Shown here: positions 54,943-64,000 of the stretch, piece after piece
How positions within the stretch are numbered: the stretch's first letter is position 1
How the letters are laid out: every line of letters starts with the position of its first letter
NCBI GenBank assembly: GCA_001695595.3
Contig: MBPM02000094.1
Coordinates: forward strand, 206,846-270,845
Direction: 5' to 3'
Origin: Plasmopara viticola
Lineage: Eukaryota; Oomycota; Peronosporomycetes; Peronosporales; Peronosporaceae
Length of the DNA stretch: 64,000 nucleotides
Position numbers and translations under genes: made by a program
Notes under the pieces: model-generated
The model's input: only the letters and a program-made list of their open reading frames with translations
Database searches by the model: none
Told to the model about the DNA's origin: nothing

Positions 54943-55692
54943 ATGGACCGTGACTCCCTTGTATTCCTCGCCAAGCTTGCCGAACAGGCTGAGCGGTACG
55001 ATGAGATGGTCGACCACATGAAGGCCGTGGCTAACAACCACAACGTGGAGCTCACTGTAGAGGAGCGCAATTTGCTATCTGTCGCGTACAAGAACGTGAT
55101 CGGCTCGCGTCGTGCGTCGTGGCGCGTCATCTCGTCGATCGAGAACAAGGGCGACTCGGAGCGCAGCGAACATATTAAGGCGTACCGTCAAAAGATTGAG
55201 GGGGAACTCGTTGATATCTGTAACGATATCTTGACCATAATCGAGAACAACCTCATTCCAAACTCGTCGAGCGAGGAAGGCAAAGTCTTTTACTATAAGA
55301 TGAAGGGCGACTACCACCGCTACTTGGCCGAGTTCCAGGTTGATGACGAACGGAAAGAGTCATCGGACAAGGCTCTCGAAAGCTACAAGCAAGCTTCGAC
55401 CATTGCCATGGCTGAGCTGCCTCCTACGCACCCTATTCGTTTGGGTTTGGCGCTCAACTTTTCGGTATTCTACTATGAGATCTTGAACTCGCCGGACCGC
55501 GCTTGCAACTTGGCCAAGCAAGCCTTTGACGATGCTATTGCCGAGCTCGACACGCTCTCTGAAGAAAGCTATAAGGACAGCACATTAATCATGCAGCTGT
55601 TGCGTGACAACTTGACGCTTTGGACTTCGGATCAAGAGCCCGACAATGCTGATGCGAACCAGGGCGACATGAACGTGCAGGACGTGGAGTAA
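54943..55692 (+). CDS. 14-3-3 protein
   Basis: A 249-residue, single-exon 14-3-3 protein, a dimeric adaptor that binds phosphoserine/phosphothreonine motifs on client proteins and modulates signalling, metabolism and localisation. Both family signatures are present: [11 protein letters not shown] (42-52) and [18 protein letters not shown] (210-227). Phosphopeptide-groove residues are kept: K50, R57, R126, Y127 and N172. The C-terminal tail (228-249) is acidic, as usual. I chose the ATG at 54,943 because family similarity starts there ([19 protein letters not shown]); the open frame extends back to 54,700 without an ATG in a suitable place and reads as 5' UTR. A pyrimidine-rich TCCATTTTCCAAG near 54,893 resembles an oomycete initiator/flanking promoter region. 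The length is normal and all conserved parts are intact. Confidence 0.96.
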   Translation: MDRDSLVFLAKLAEQAERYDEMVDHMKAVANNHNVELTVEERNLLSVAYKNVIGSRRASWRVISSIENKGDSERSEHIKAYRQKIEGELVDICNDILTIIENNLIPNSSSEEGKVFYYKMKGDYHRYLAEFQVDDERKESSDKALESYKQASTIAMAELPPTHPIRLGLALNFSVFYYEILNSPDRACNLAKQAFDDAIAELDTLSEESYKDSTLIMQLLRDNLTLWTSDQEPDNADANQGDMNVQDVE

Positions 55693-56790
55693 GGAGACTG
55701 TACGATTGCAATTCTTAGGCGTGCTAGCTTAGCTGGTAGTAGTGTAGAAGTCGTAGATGTTGCTGCGGTGGAGGATGCCGAAGGGTGAGAGGCCGCAGGC
55801 GCTTTGTTTGCCTCCTACCTTCCGTTTCAACCAACGGTGCGACCATTCAATCGTCCTTAACACTGCGTTCAGTGCTTAATATTGGTAGATAGAATTTCCA
55901 CGTAAAAGTTAATATACTGTGAACTCATCGTAAAATTTAGAAATTAGTGTGTGTTACTGTATCGCGCCTATAAAGTATATCGTCCGGACTGAAGATTCAG
56001 TCCGGCAAAGCTATCGTACTTTAAAGAAATTCAGTATGGAAATTCGAGAAGCAATTCACTTTTGTCTCAATCTTTTTACCAATTTTAATATTGCTACATC
56101 CAAATAACGTGTAACTCCCCACTGACTGCTTTGCGATGCAACACGTTAGACTATTAACCATACCGGCAACTTGCTGGTGCAAAGTGATAATGGTTAGGGA
56201 AATCTTCCAGTGCATGAACAGATCGAAAGGCACTGCGCGTCGCAAAAGTATGAGCAAGCCTCGCCGACGCAGTAGCGTGTGCCTTCAAAGCGCCAAGATG
56301 ACTGTCGATGCAACATGAGTTTAATTTCTTGCGGTAAATATAACACCTGCTTGACTTGGCGCATTTCTATGTTAAGGCAGTCTTTGGCATCGGCGCCCAC
56401 ATACGAGAATTTTAATGTAACAATTAAATGTATTCTTATTAATAACCATATCATCTGTAGACTTTTTACACATAACTATCGACTTTTATCCTCAAAAAAG
56501 TGTGACATTGCATATAAAGTATGCTTTTTAATTTGAGGCCAAATGTATGTATAATAAGAGCTGCGCGCGGTATTTTTTTACTGTAACCAATAGGATATCG
56601 TAGATAAATAAAAATATCCCTTCAGAGGCGGATCTGCTTTAGCTCAAGCATTTATTTCCACCTACATATATCATCGTCTAAAGGGGCAGCCCAAACCTTT
56701 CTCAAATTTATGTATTCACGCAGGTCATGCATGCGTCCTCTATTCAGCACTTTCACCGTCGCTAAGCGTCGGTAAGACGCTCCATCAGGC
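55693..56790. other. 14-3-3 3' region and spacer to the next gene
   Basis: Holds the 3' UTR of the 14-3-3 gene and the promoter region of the next gene. A perfect 9-bp stem with a 4-base loop (CCGGACTGA / TCAGTCCGG, 55,984-56,005) is the only clear structure. AATAAA occurs near 56,606. Short frames here are not credible genes. Confidence 0.4.
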
Positions 56791-57483
56791 ATGGGAGCTG
56801 CTTACTCCATGCAAAAGCTCTTATTTATGCCACTACCAGCGCAGTGGCGATTCCCCTTTGTAGTGAACCCGCGTTTCTGTCGTCGCCGCTTCACGACGCT
56901 CGAGCTCACCAACAATTTCTGGACGCATGCTCTCGATATTCACGGCTATGCAGTGCGTGAAGTTGATTCCGACCGTACCCTGTTCCGTGTCATGCCTGCT
57001 ATGGATGGTGAAGTATTAATTGGACGCACAAAGTGGCTTTTGGACGAATACGGCATCTGTGTGGCCCATTTGACGCTAAGAGATCACCCGACTGCTGCCT
57101 TGTACGACGTGTGTCTGGGCAAGCGACTTTCGCCCCAGACAAAGGTTTTGACGACTTTAATTATCAAATTTGTACCTGGAAATGAAGAACCTTTACTAGC
57201 AGAGGTAGTGGATCCTTTTACGGGATGTAAAAGTCGGATCGGATGCCACGGCATGTGGAGACAACGAGCCGCAGTGTTGTATTTGGAACGAGGATGTGGT
57301 GGCCGTCGCGAAGCAATTGCTAAAGTTTATCGACCAGCTAACAACCGAATGACCAGCTTTGTAAAAAACTCTTATCATGTCGAGACGGCCATTGGCGTGG
57401 ATGTGGCGCTGGTGCTGCTAATCTGCGCAGCTATGGACGACGCCAGTATGCATATTCATAGACACCCGTTATCAGAAGTATAA
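56791..57483 (+). CDS. LURP-one-related (tubby-like fold) family protein
   Basis: A 230-residue single-exon protein. The order of segments matches the LURP-one-related (LOR) family, small beta-barrel proteins with a tubby/scramblase-like fold: F-T-T-L-E-L-T-N-N-F-W (about 31-41), H-G-Y-A-V-R-E-V-D-S-D-R-T-L-F-R-V (50-66), the K-W-L-L-D-E-Y-G-I-C turn (79-88), A-K-V-Y-R (182-186), and the C-terminal helix motif Y-H-V-E-T-A-I-G-V-D-V-A-L-V-L-L-I-C (200-217), where family members typically have I-x-x-G-V-D-x-A-L. The family is abundant in plants and oomycetes. Biochemical function is generally unknown; membrane-lipid binding has been suggested from the fold. The start at 56,791 has no competing upstream ATG in frame. 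It ends 153 bp from the convergent FYVE-type gene; an AATAAA signal lies near 57,528. Confidence 0.82.
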   Translation: MGAAYSMQKLLFMPLPAQWRFPFVVNPRFCRRRFTTLELTNNFWTHALDIHGYAVREVDSDRTLFRVMPAMDGEVLIGRTKWLLDEYGICVAHLTLRDHPTAALYDVCLGKRLSPQTKVLTTLIIKFVPGNEEPLLAEVVDPFTGCKSRIGCHGMWRQRAAVLYLERGCGGRREAIAKVYRPANNRMTSFVKNSYHVETAIGVDVALVLLICAAMDDASMHIHRHPLSEV

Positions 57484-57636
57484 TAACAATGTGGAGGTAT
57501 ATATTAATAGTACACTGAAATAATAGTAATAAACTTTGTATCCATTGAAAATATACACGAAACTTTCTAAATTATTATTTTAGATCTATTTTGACTTTTA
57601 AGAGTGGCCCGACACAATGATTCCTTCCAATGAGAA

Positions 57637-58896
57637 TCATAAGTCGCCAAGGATGGTCATGGCGAGGTCGTCATCGTCATCGAGACTGCTTGTTTTTTTG
57701 CAGTGGGACAATGGGGGCAAGGAGCTATCCAGGGTGTCCAAGCTCAACTTTTCGTCTAGATTGAAAATAGTTTCTTCATCTAGTTCCATGGCTTTAATCG
57801 ATGCGATTGTAAGCGGACTTGTATCCTCCGCACGCTGAAGACAACGGCCACAAAAAGCAAGTTTTGAGCGCGAAACTTTAGACCGAAATGGAATGGCGAA
57901 GCGCATATGACGATGCTCGATACAGCTAGCGCACACACGTTCGTCACAAGCGTTACACTGGCGTTTAGCACGGTGGGGCCACCGCCCAAAGGAACGAAAG
58001 CATTCGGCACAACAACCACCACCTTTATGGTTTGCTAGAGTCGGTTGACTCGAGTTTAAAAGCCATGCGAGTTTTTTTTGCTCTGCACAGCGTACAAGTC
58101 GGTGAAGACTGTGCATCTTAGATAATGCGCCTCCAATCAACACCCCGTCGCGAGATGTCGATCCTAGCATGAACACTTCAATGACGTCTGGTCCTGATTG
58201 ACGATACACGTAGCAGTACGAAATCACAGCATGTCGATTACCAATTTTACTACTGCCCTTGAGCTCGGGGACTACGACCGATTGCAGTAATTCGTACCCG
58301 AAACGCTCTCCATTACCGACTACCGTAATGCCGGTCGACTCGATGTACACAGTCTCCATTGCACGCGAGCTAAAAATGTGACCGTACGCCACTTTGGCAC
58401 TACTGCGCAAGCCACGCCATCGCAAAGTGCACGATCGTAGAGGATCTTCATAGCTAGGGAGCTCCAGTGGTGAAGCTAATAATTTTTCGTCCACAAAATG
58501 ATCATTTAGATAAGACGCCCGTAATCGTGTAGCGTCTTTGGTTAAGGTTTGCAATCCAAACATGACGGATTCCAAGTCCCCATGAAATGTACCAATCATC
58601 AACGTTGCTGGGAGTAACTTGGTACAGTCGTCGGCACATACGTTATCTGCTAGTCGCGAGCCGAGTTTGCGCTTACTGCCAAGATCACAACGCGCTTGAT
58701 TCTCCTTGTACATTACGAGGTCCCGCACATGAGCTATACGTTTCCATCGGGTCGGGTCAATGGCCGACGAGTGGCGTGAACAACCCGTATAGTGTCTCGA
58801 CATATGCACGGCTTCTTGAATGTACGCGTCGCTCATGCTTAATAGTGCTGCAGTCTCTTCCTGCGATAGAGTTGTCGACATTGATTCCAAGTCCAT
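57637..58896 (-). CDS. START-like / FYVE-type zinc-finger protein
   Basis: A 419-residue single-exon protein if begun at the ATG at 58,896 (M-D-L-E-S-M-S-T-T-L-S, in an ACCATGG context); the frame stays open to an upstream ATG at 59,028, which would add 44 residues. I prefer the inner start because the early part reads like a pyrimidine-rich leader. Residues about 96-271 form a START-like lipid-binding region as in many oomycete FYVE proteins. Residues 296-352 form a zinc finger with eight cysteines in FYVE spacing (C296, C299, C314, C317, C322, C325, C349, C352), expected to bind two zinc ions. The usual basic R-(R/K)-H-H-C-R signature that binds phosphatidylinositol 3-phosphate is replaced by R-A-K-R-Q-C-N-A-C, so lipid specificity is doubtful. 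The tail is acidic (five aspartates at 406-410). Convergent with the LOR gene. Confidence 0.85.
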   Translation of the reverse strand: MDLESMSTTLSQEETAALLSMSDAYIQEAVHMSRHYTGCSRHSSAIDPTRWKRIAHVRDLVMYKENQARCDLGSKRKLGSRLADNVCADDCTKLLPATLMIGTFHGDLESVMFGLQTLTKDATRLRASYLNDHFVDEKLLASPLELPSYEDPLRSCTLRWRGLRSSAKVAYGHIFSSRAMETVYIESTGITVVGNGERFGYELLQSVVVPELKGSSKIGNRHAVISYCYVYRQSGPDVIEVFMLGSTSRDGVLIGGALSKMHSLHRLVRCAEQKKLAWLLNSSQPTLANHKGGGCCAECFRSFGRWPHRAKRQCNACDERVCASCIEHRHMRFAIPFRSKVSRSKLAFCGRCLQRAEDTSPLTIASIKAMELDEETIFNLDEKLSLDTLDSSLPPLSHCKKTSSLDDDDDLAMTILGDL

Positions 58897-59040
58897 GGTC
58901 GAAGGAATCTGCACGTCGAGACCTGATGTTTTTGCAATAAGAAAAAGAGAAGTGCGGTCAAGGGTGCGAGTGGAGGAATAAATCAAAAAGGATCTAAACA
59001 GGTGGTGCGCGGTCCCGTCGTAGGTCACACGGAAGATTGA

Positions 59041-59100
59041 GCAGGGACATTAGGGTCACAATCCATAGGACCACAACCCAAAGGACCACAACCCGTTTAC
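59041..59100 (-). promoter_or_regulatory. Short direct repeats upstream of the FYVE-type gene
   Basis: AGGACCACAACCC at 59,067-59,079 and 59,082-59,094 (15-bp period) with a related GGGTCACAATCC at 59,053. They lie 13-65 bp beyond the outer possible start and about 160-200 bp beyond the preferred start. Possible regulatory sites. Confidence 0.35.
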
Positions 59101-60380
59101 AACGCTTAGTGTTCAGTGTCAAGTGACGTAAGTTACGATGACATTACGATGACATGTCAAGATGCCATCCACTATATTAATCTATTTGCACTGTTTGACG
59201 CGCTTCGAATGGGTTGTGACCCTATTCGTGCAGTGTTCCCAGTGCCTGGCCGATGGGAGCTGGCAGCTGGCACTACTGTACCCTGTAGTTCACTTTTCAC
59301 CCACACGTCCACGCCACATCCTATATGATCTTATCAATTTGTCCCAAGTACGTACAGTACGTGAACATCATGAATGCTGAGCCGTCGGACGCCAAAGGAT
59401 TAAGCCGGAAATAAACACGATATCGGAACTCTGTTATTGCATTCACGCTCATTTCCTGGCTCGGGAACTTTCTCCAAGCTAGGCCATAATCTTCTGTCGT
59501 TATCACGAAGACTGCGGTACGGTTGTAGCTTTTCGAGTTCACAAAGTTAGCGTATTGGTACAATCGACATGAATCTAGAAACTTCTGTACGTCCCACACA
59601 AAAACGAAGTGCTCGGGTTCATAGAGTCAATGCAACTAGCAGGACACCGTAAGATCTGGTGGGACAGATGCATGTGTACATACAGAACGAGTACAAATAG
59701 TGGCATCTAACGATAAGTTATAAAGTGCCTTTTTGCTGTAAATCTTCTGCGGTTATTGCCACACCACTCAAATGCTCTACATTCTCGACAGAAAGGCACC
59801 CGATTCTTTACACAACTTGCCCCTGAAAAAATGGTCTCGAGAAATAAATTGGCAATAACAATCGAATCCTAAGGATTAATACCACAAATCACTGTAGCCT
59901 AAAGTAAAATATTCATCCTCGAGAGAATTCGATCACTTAAAAGTATTTAAGAGACCTGGGATCTGACGCTATAATGCTATTATGTTCGGTAAGCCCTTGC
60001 GCCTGCGGCTTCAGAGCTTGCGCATCCTACATGAAGCATATTACACGTTAATGGCAACGCTTGCAGGAATTCGTTTGATTGCAAAGTGACCGTTTTGTGT
60101 GTGAGCAAATCACTTTTCTCCATACATTCATACATCTATCCACCATCAAGCATTTCTTGCGTGAAAGCATCACCGGCCTACCAAATGAACAAGTGTCCCA
60201 TGACAATTATACTAAGGTGTACTGGTATGACGTGGGTTTGTACAGGTAAATCTTCGTTGGCTTCAATAGGATTTAAAAGAATAGGAATAGAGGTAGTCAG
60301 GAAGTAATGTATAAACACGTAATCTTGAATGCTGATGAAGTTGGCTCAATTAAAGTGCATACGACGACAAATTGTGTAAA
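59101..60380. other. Gene-free stretch
   Basis: Promoter side of the FYVE-type gene, then AT-rich sequence. Frames of 70-92 codons near 59,116-59,599 are unrelated to families I know. Nothing further can be supported. Confidence 0.3.
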
Positions 60381-60389
60381 GTTGTAAGC

Positions 60390-61260
60390 AGCGAGATCAA
60401 GATGGAACACTGCGCTACCGTGTCGGATCGAGCGACATTCGGCGGAAGTCGCACAAGGCATCGGAGATCATTTGTCTCGCGAAAATATATTCGCAGCTGC
60501 CTTTGACCCGGTTGGCAAATAGCGCGCACGAAGTATAGTCATAGGTTAGAAGAACACTTCGAGTTGAAAAGATTGACCATATTTCTTAACCACGGTAATG
60601 GAAGATGGTGATGATGTGCTAGAGCACATCAGCAATATCTCGATGCTGGCGGAAAAGCTTGATGTAGTGGACGCCTTGTCAGCGAAAATAACTCGGCGAA
60701 AGCGCTTTTGGAAAGAAATTAAATAGTTCCACTTTACTGCGTTGGAGTTGAAAATCGACTCGATGACAATAACATTTGGCTGTGCTTGAGGACTTGAAGT
60801 GTAGGGGGCAAGGTGGCGGTATAGAAGGTGCCTCACAAGGTCCAGCTCATATGGCGAGCCACAACATATAGCCCGAGATACGACAGGTAGCGCACATCAT
60901 TACTGCGGTGAGCAAGCGCATTGGATCGCCAAGTGAACGGGGAGGATTTAACAGTAGACGGACCCGGCAGAGACCGCAACGAGCGAGTGTCGCGCACGAT
61001 AAAGCAGAAAAGTGCAAATCTCTCTCTCTCTTTGACTGATGGTAAGTGCAAGGATACCGAGCTAATCGACAGGAGGCGGGTCGACTTGGATGCAACACAG
61101 CACATGGCATGCTTAAAATAGTATACGAAGAAGTACGAGTAGATGTCTCCGGTGGACGTATTTTACGGCGTGGTTTACGCGGTGGGGATCGGCGACATTG
61201 TAATGCCGAAAAAATATCACAGAAGACTAAGAAGAGTGTGTTCACGAAAGCGTGAAACCT
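60390..61260 (+). pseudogene. Ty1/Copia gag-protease relic
   Basis: Plus strand in shifting frames. L-E-E-H-F-E-L-K-R near 60,550 and V-M-E-D-G-D-D-V-L-E-H-I-S-N-I-S-M-L-A-E-K-L near 60,595-60,665 match the Copia gag region (consensus E-E-x-x-D-V-x-x-H-I-x-x-x-x-x-L-x-x-x-L). T-A-L-E near 60,735 fits the next gag block. D-L-D-A-T-Q-H-M-A-C near 61,085-61,115 matches the protease start D-S-G-A-T-x-H-M, with S-G replaced. No zinc knuckle or downstream integrase is recognisable. Minus-strand frames of 90-143 codons over this region are shadows. Confidence 0.55.
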
Positions 61261-62490
61261 TCCCGAATCGCCACCCAATCTATTTGTTGTTTCGCCAAGA
61301 ATAAAAGTCCCGTGACTTTAAGACAGATGGATGCTTCGCAGAAGCAAACGTCTCAAGCTGAAGTTCGGTGCCCGCGAGGGCGATATACGGTTTAATCTAT
61401 GCATGACGCCAAATGTTGCTGATGAGATCATTTCGATAAGCTCAAATGATTGCAAAGGAGGCATCATGTCGTATATCTGGCCCCTTCAACTTCGTCACCT
61501 CGCCCATGACGGTCGAGCAAAAACGCGGGAAAGATATATGTCACAGTCACCACAACGTTACTAGAAGCCCTCCACAGTGATGCGTGTTGTCCGTGAAGTC
61601 GTCAACATAAGGCTCTTTAATAAGATATCTAATGTTGCAAAAGTCGGCTAAAATTACGGCCTGAGATGCGATTAAATCGTTCCAAGAATACCAAAACAAA
61701 AAATTCGCTGAACACGAAGTGAATTTTCCTTGGAGTTGATAAGGCACGAAAAACTTTTCACTAGAAAGGGTGAGTTGAGTATATTGACTGCTATTTAAGG
61801 TGAATGGGTCGACGAACATCATCGACTCTTTAGAAAGGATGAGGACGCACCTGATAAGGCATTAAACCACCGGCCATACCCGGAGCGGAGAAAGCCTTCC
61901 TCACGCAGTTTATACGTCTCGTGCGAAGATGCGCCGCAGTTAATTTGACTGGGTCACATGGCCAAAAAAGTCCATTTTTCAGGCCCTCAAGCGTTCCCAG
62001 AATAGCTGCGGACTCACTGACAGGCTCACCCCTACATCAATCACAAGCGCTTGAACACAGTTGCCCGGAAGTTGCTAATCCTCATAAGAAAAGGTTTCGG
62101 TTCAAGGCTGGCAGTGTCCCTCAAAAACCTTTTACACTAGCGCTAGTGACGATTTCCTGTGTTGTATTGTAAAACAGGGATTCTTTCTCGAACTGGGAAG
62201 TGACACGGCGAATTTGCTGTCACAATTAGTTGGTGTCACTGAGACGGCTTTGGCACGACTGCGTAGAGGTCACTGCGGTTTGAAAACTGAGGCGATGGGC
62301 GCGTTTTGGGTGGTAAGCTTTATTTCCTACCATACCTCAGCGCGCGTATTCGTTAAAGCCGACTTCATGTTTGCGCTCGAAGCGTACACTCTAAGTGCAC
62401 TATTCCTACGTCGAGGCATCCTGGATATGAGATCAATCTGACCCATTCGACAAATAAATTGCACAAAAAGCTCGCAAGCTTCGCATACTT
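61261..62490. other. Gene-free stretch
   Basis: Follows the Copia relic and may contain more of it, but I could not match the integrase or polymerase. Frames at 61,331-61,564, 61,921-62,172 and 62,214-62,441 are short and unrecognised. Confidence 0.25.
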
Positions 62491-62499
62491 CGTTCGAGG

Positions 62500-63000
62500 T
62501 GATTGGCCCTTTTCTTTTAGCACCCTGAAGACTAAAATTACTCTAGGTTAGTCACTCTAATGGTAACACTTACCCCAAATAACCGCTCCTTACGACGTCG
62601 TAGAGAGTTCTTGAGAAAGGTGTTTCAAGACCGCTGATAGTTGCTATGTGGTCGCGCTGGAATATCTACTTCTTTTGACCCAAACTGTGACCATGCGTGC
62701 TAAGAAATAAAGTGATCTCCGGAAAATCTTCATGCGCGCAGGACAGATAAGCCATCAATTCTCGGTTCTGGGCGGTCTGAACCCATCCGTAAGGTGACCC
62801 GCTTGCAGAGATAGAGTAGTCGTATCACTGGACGGCTATTGCGTCGGTACTCAGTGATAAGCAAATCACATAGCCCGCGCTTATGACTTCGGCCAGCATC
62901 TTAAGGGATGAACCCCAGAGCGATGAGATTGTTTTGTGGGCGCTGTGTTTGATGCACGCCTTCTGCGCGGCCTAGTGGTCAAATGGCCAGGAAAGCTTTT
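62500..63000 (+). repeat. Fragment related to the R1 block
   Basis: The tract at 62,640-62,725 (TATGTGGTCGCGCTGGAATAT...) resembles 23,698-23,770 and 17,370-17,440 of R1 copies B and A, in the same orientation. The match is partial and the ends are unclear. Confidence 0.4.
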
Positions 63001-63846
63001 GAAATATTCGTTTTCCACAGACTGATATTTTTGAGGATCATTGGACGAAGTAGATTAGTAGGCAAGCGCTCCCGCCGCAAGAAAGCAGGAAGCTTATTAA
63101 GATCTCGCCTTGCGTTAGCCGCTCTTTGGTGGAAAAATGTTGTAAGATTTGCTGCTGAAGGTGCAAGAGTGGCCTTTGTTGCGGGCGCAGATTTTTAATG
63201 AACGCGGCCGTGGTGACAGAGGCTGAATTTAGTTCGATATGCACATGCAAAAGCCGGAGCGATTGTCTTTAGGATTGGACTGGACCTTAAAAAATGTAGG
63301 CAATGAGGCATTTTGACAGTATCTATACATTGAGGCCTTTCAGCAATATCTATACATTAAGGCAAATTAATGAATACTTTTTAATTAAGTACCAAAATCA
63401 AGTCCGTAATCAAATATGTGTCAAGGGTTGCGATAGGATGAGCATATTTAAGTTGCCCACGTAAACTTGGGGATAGCTCGCCAAAAGATCTCAGATCTTC
63501 CTACACACTTTTATCTAAGTAGAAGCTGTGTTACTTCACATCGCATGGACTTAAGTATTTCATATCATTTTCTGCGAAATCAACAAACTGACATCATTGA
63601 ATATGTTGTATCATATCATATTATACGCGTACCTTGCTTATCACAAAGCCTTTGACTCCAGAATGACATTTGCAGCTTTTAAATTTACTTGCACATACAT
63701 TTTATAAGCAATCCCGAGCCTAAGCGCAACAGGATACGGCAAACCATGTTACAGCGTGTCATACTGAAATATACTAAGTAATAAAACTCGACAAGGAAAA
63801 TCGGTAAAAAGCTTCTACATCCAGCCATGTATCAGGTGTCGTTTCA
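63001..63846. other. Gene-free stretch with short direct repeats
   Basis: A 71-codon basic plus frame (62,983-63,198) is not recognised. ATCTATACATT-GAGGC / ATCTATACATT-AAGGC repeats occur at 63,323 and 63,349. Otherwise AT-rich and featureless. Confidence 0.3.
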
Positions 63847-63936
63847 ATTGGCTACATAAAGCTCAATCATTGGTTGAATTCTCCGCAAAAGATTGGCTAC
63901 ATAAAGCTCAATCATTGGTTGAATTCTCCGCAAAAG
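63847..63936. repeat. Perfect 45-bp tandem duplication
   Basis: 63,847-63,891 and 63,892-63,936 are identical and directly adjacent. Non-coding context. Either a recent slippage event or an assembly artefact. Confidence 0.9.
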
Positions 63937-64000
63937 CTGGCTTTAAAATTTTGAGAAAACCGAATCGTAATCATGATAAAATAAAAGACACCAGGATTTT

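Noticed and set aside
60847..61278. 143-codon minus-strand frame as a possible gene
   Set aside because: It overlaps plus-strand Copia gag-protease remnants, has unusual composition (Arg/Ser/Pro/Cys-rich) and no recognised domain.
1..64000. tRNA genes, rRNA, CRISPR arrays, bacterial operons or phage genes
   Set aside because: No cloverleaf with both internal promoter boxes was found, no spaced repeat array exists, and the proteins recognised are eukaryotic.

Overview
The window looks like eukaryotic DNA from an oomycete, most likely a downy mildew (Peronosporaceae, Plasmopara-like). Three observations support this. Two intact intronless genes encode secreted proteins with a signal peptide followed by an RxLR/EER-type leader. 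A compact block at the right carries three ordinary single-exon genes typical of oomycetes (14-3-3, a LURP-one-related protein and a START-like/FYVE-type zinc-finger protein). Almost everything else is decayed retrotransposon DNA. There is no bacterial operon structure, rRNA, CRISPR array or convincing tRNA. The species is an inference and was not tested by any search.

Layout. From 1 to about 11.8 kb there are only decayed Ty3/Gypsy fragments, small dispersed repeats and one 0.32-kb retroposed element. From 11.9 to 45.5 kb lies an RxLR-effector neighbourhood: intact effector 1 at 11.9-13.5 kb (+), intact effector 2 at 44.0-45.5 kb (-), a nearly full-length broken paralogue at 31.6-33.0 kb (-), and at least six shorter relics of the same family (15.2-15.5, 18.8, 20.2, 29.3-29.5, 30.85-31.2 and 42.6-43.8 kb). 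They are separated by degenerate Ty3 elements in both orientations. From 46 to 54.6 kb there is another long decayed Ty3 element and featureless AT-rich sequence. From 54.9 to 58.9 kb is the conserved gene block. From 59 to 64 kb there is a Ty1/copia gag-protease relic, a Ty3 fragment and tandem duplications.

Mobile DNA. A truncated LINE-like element (14,018-15,168) keeps only the start of an AP-endonuclease domain and the C-terminal part of a reverse transcriptase. Four shorter elements (about 0.31-0.33 kb) carry the same 5' and 3' ends joined with a 22-bp internal piece. All five copies are flanked by recognisable 12-13 bp target-site duplications and end in an ATACA/ATTACA-type tail. This looks like a LINE-derived non-autonomous family, similar in design to the trypanosome ingi/RIME pair. 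The Ty3 relics repeatedly show the order integrase followed by a further block of up to about 2 kb (called R1 here), which suggests R1 is the 3' part of that element.

How it fits together. The gene-poor, repeat-rich stretch with intact, broken and residual effector copies is consistent with birth-and-death evolution of host-directed secreted proteins, alongside a stable block of conserved genes. Functions of the effectors are not known from the sequence. Relic boundaries are approximate, judged by eye from nucleotide and translated similarity.
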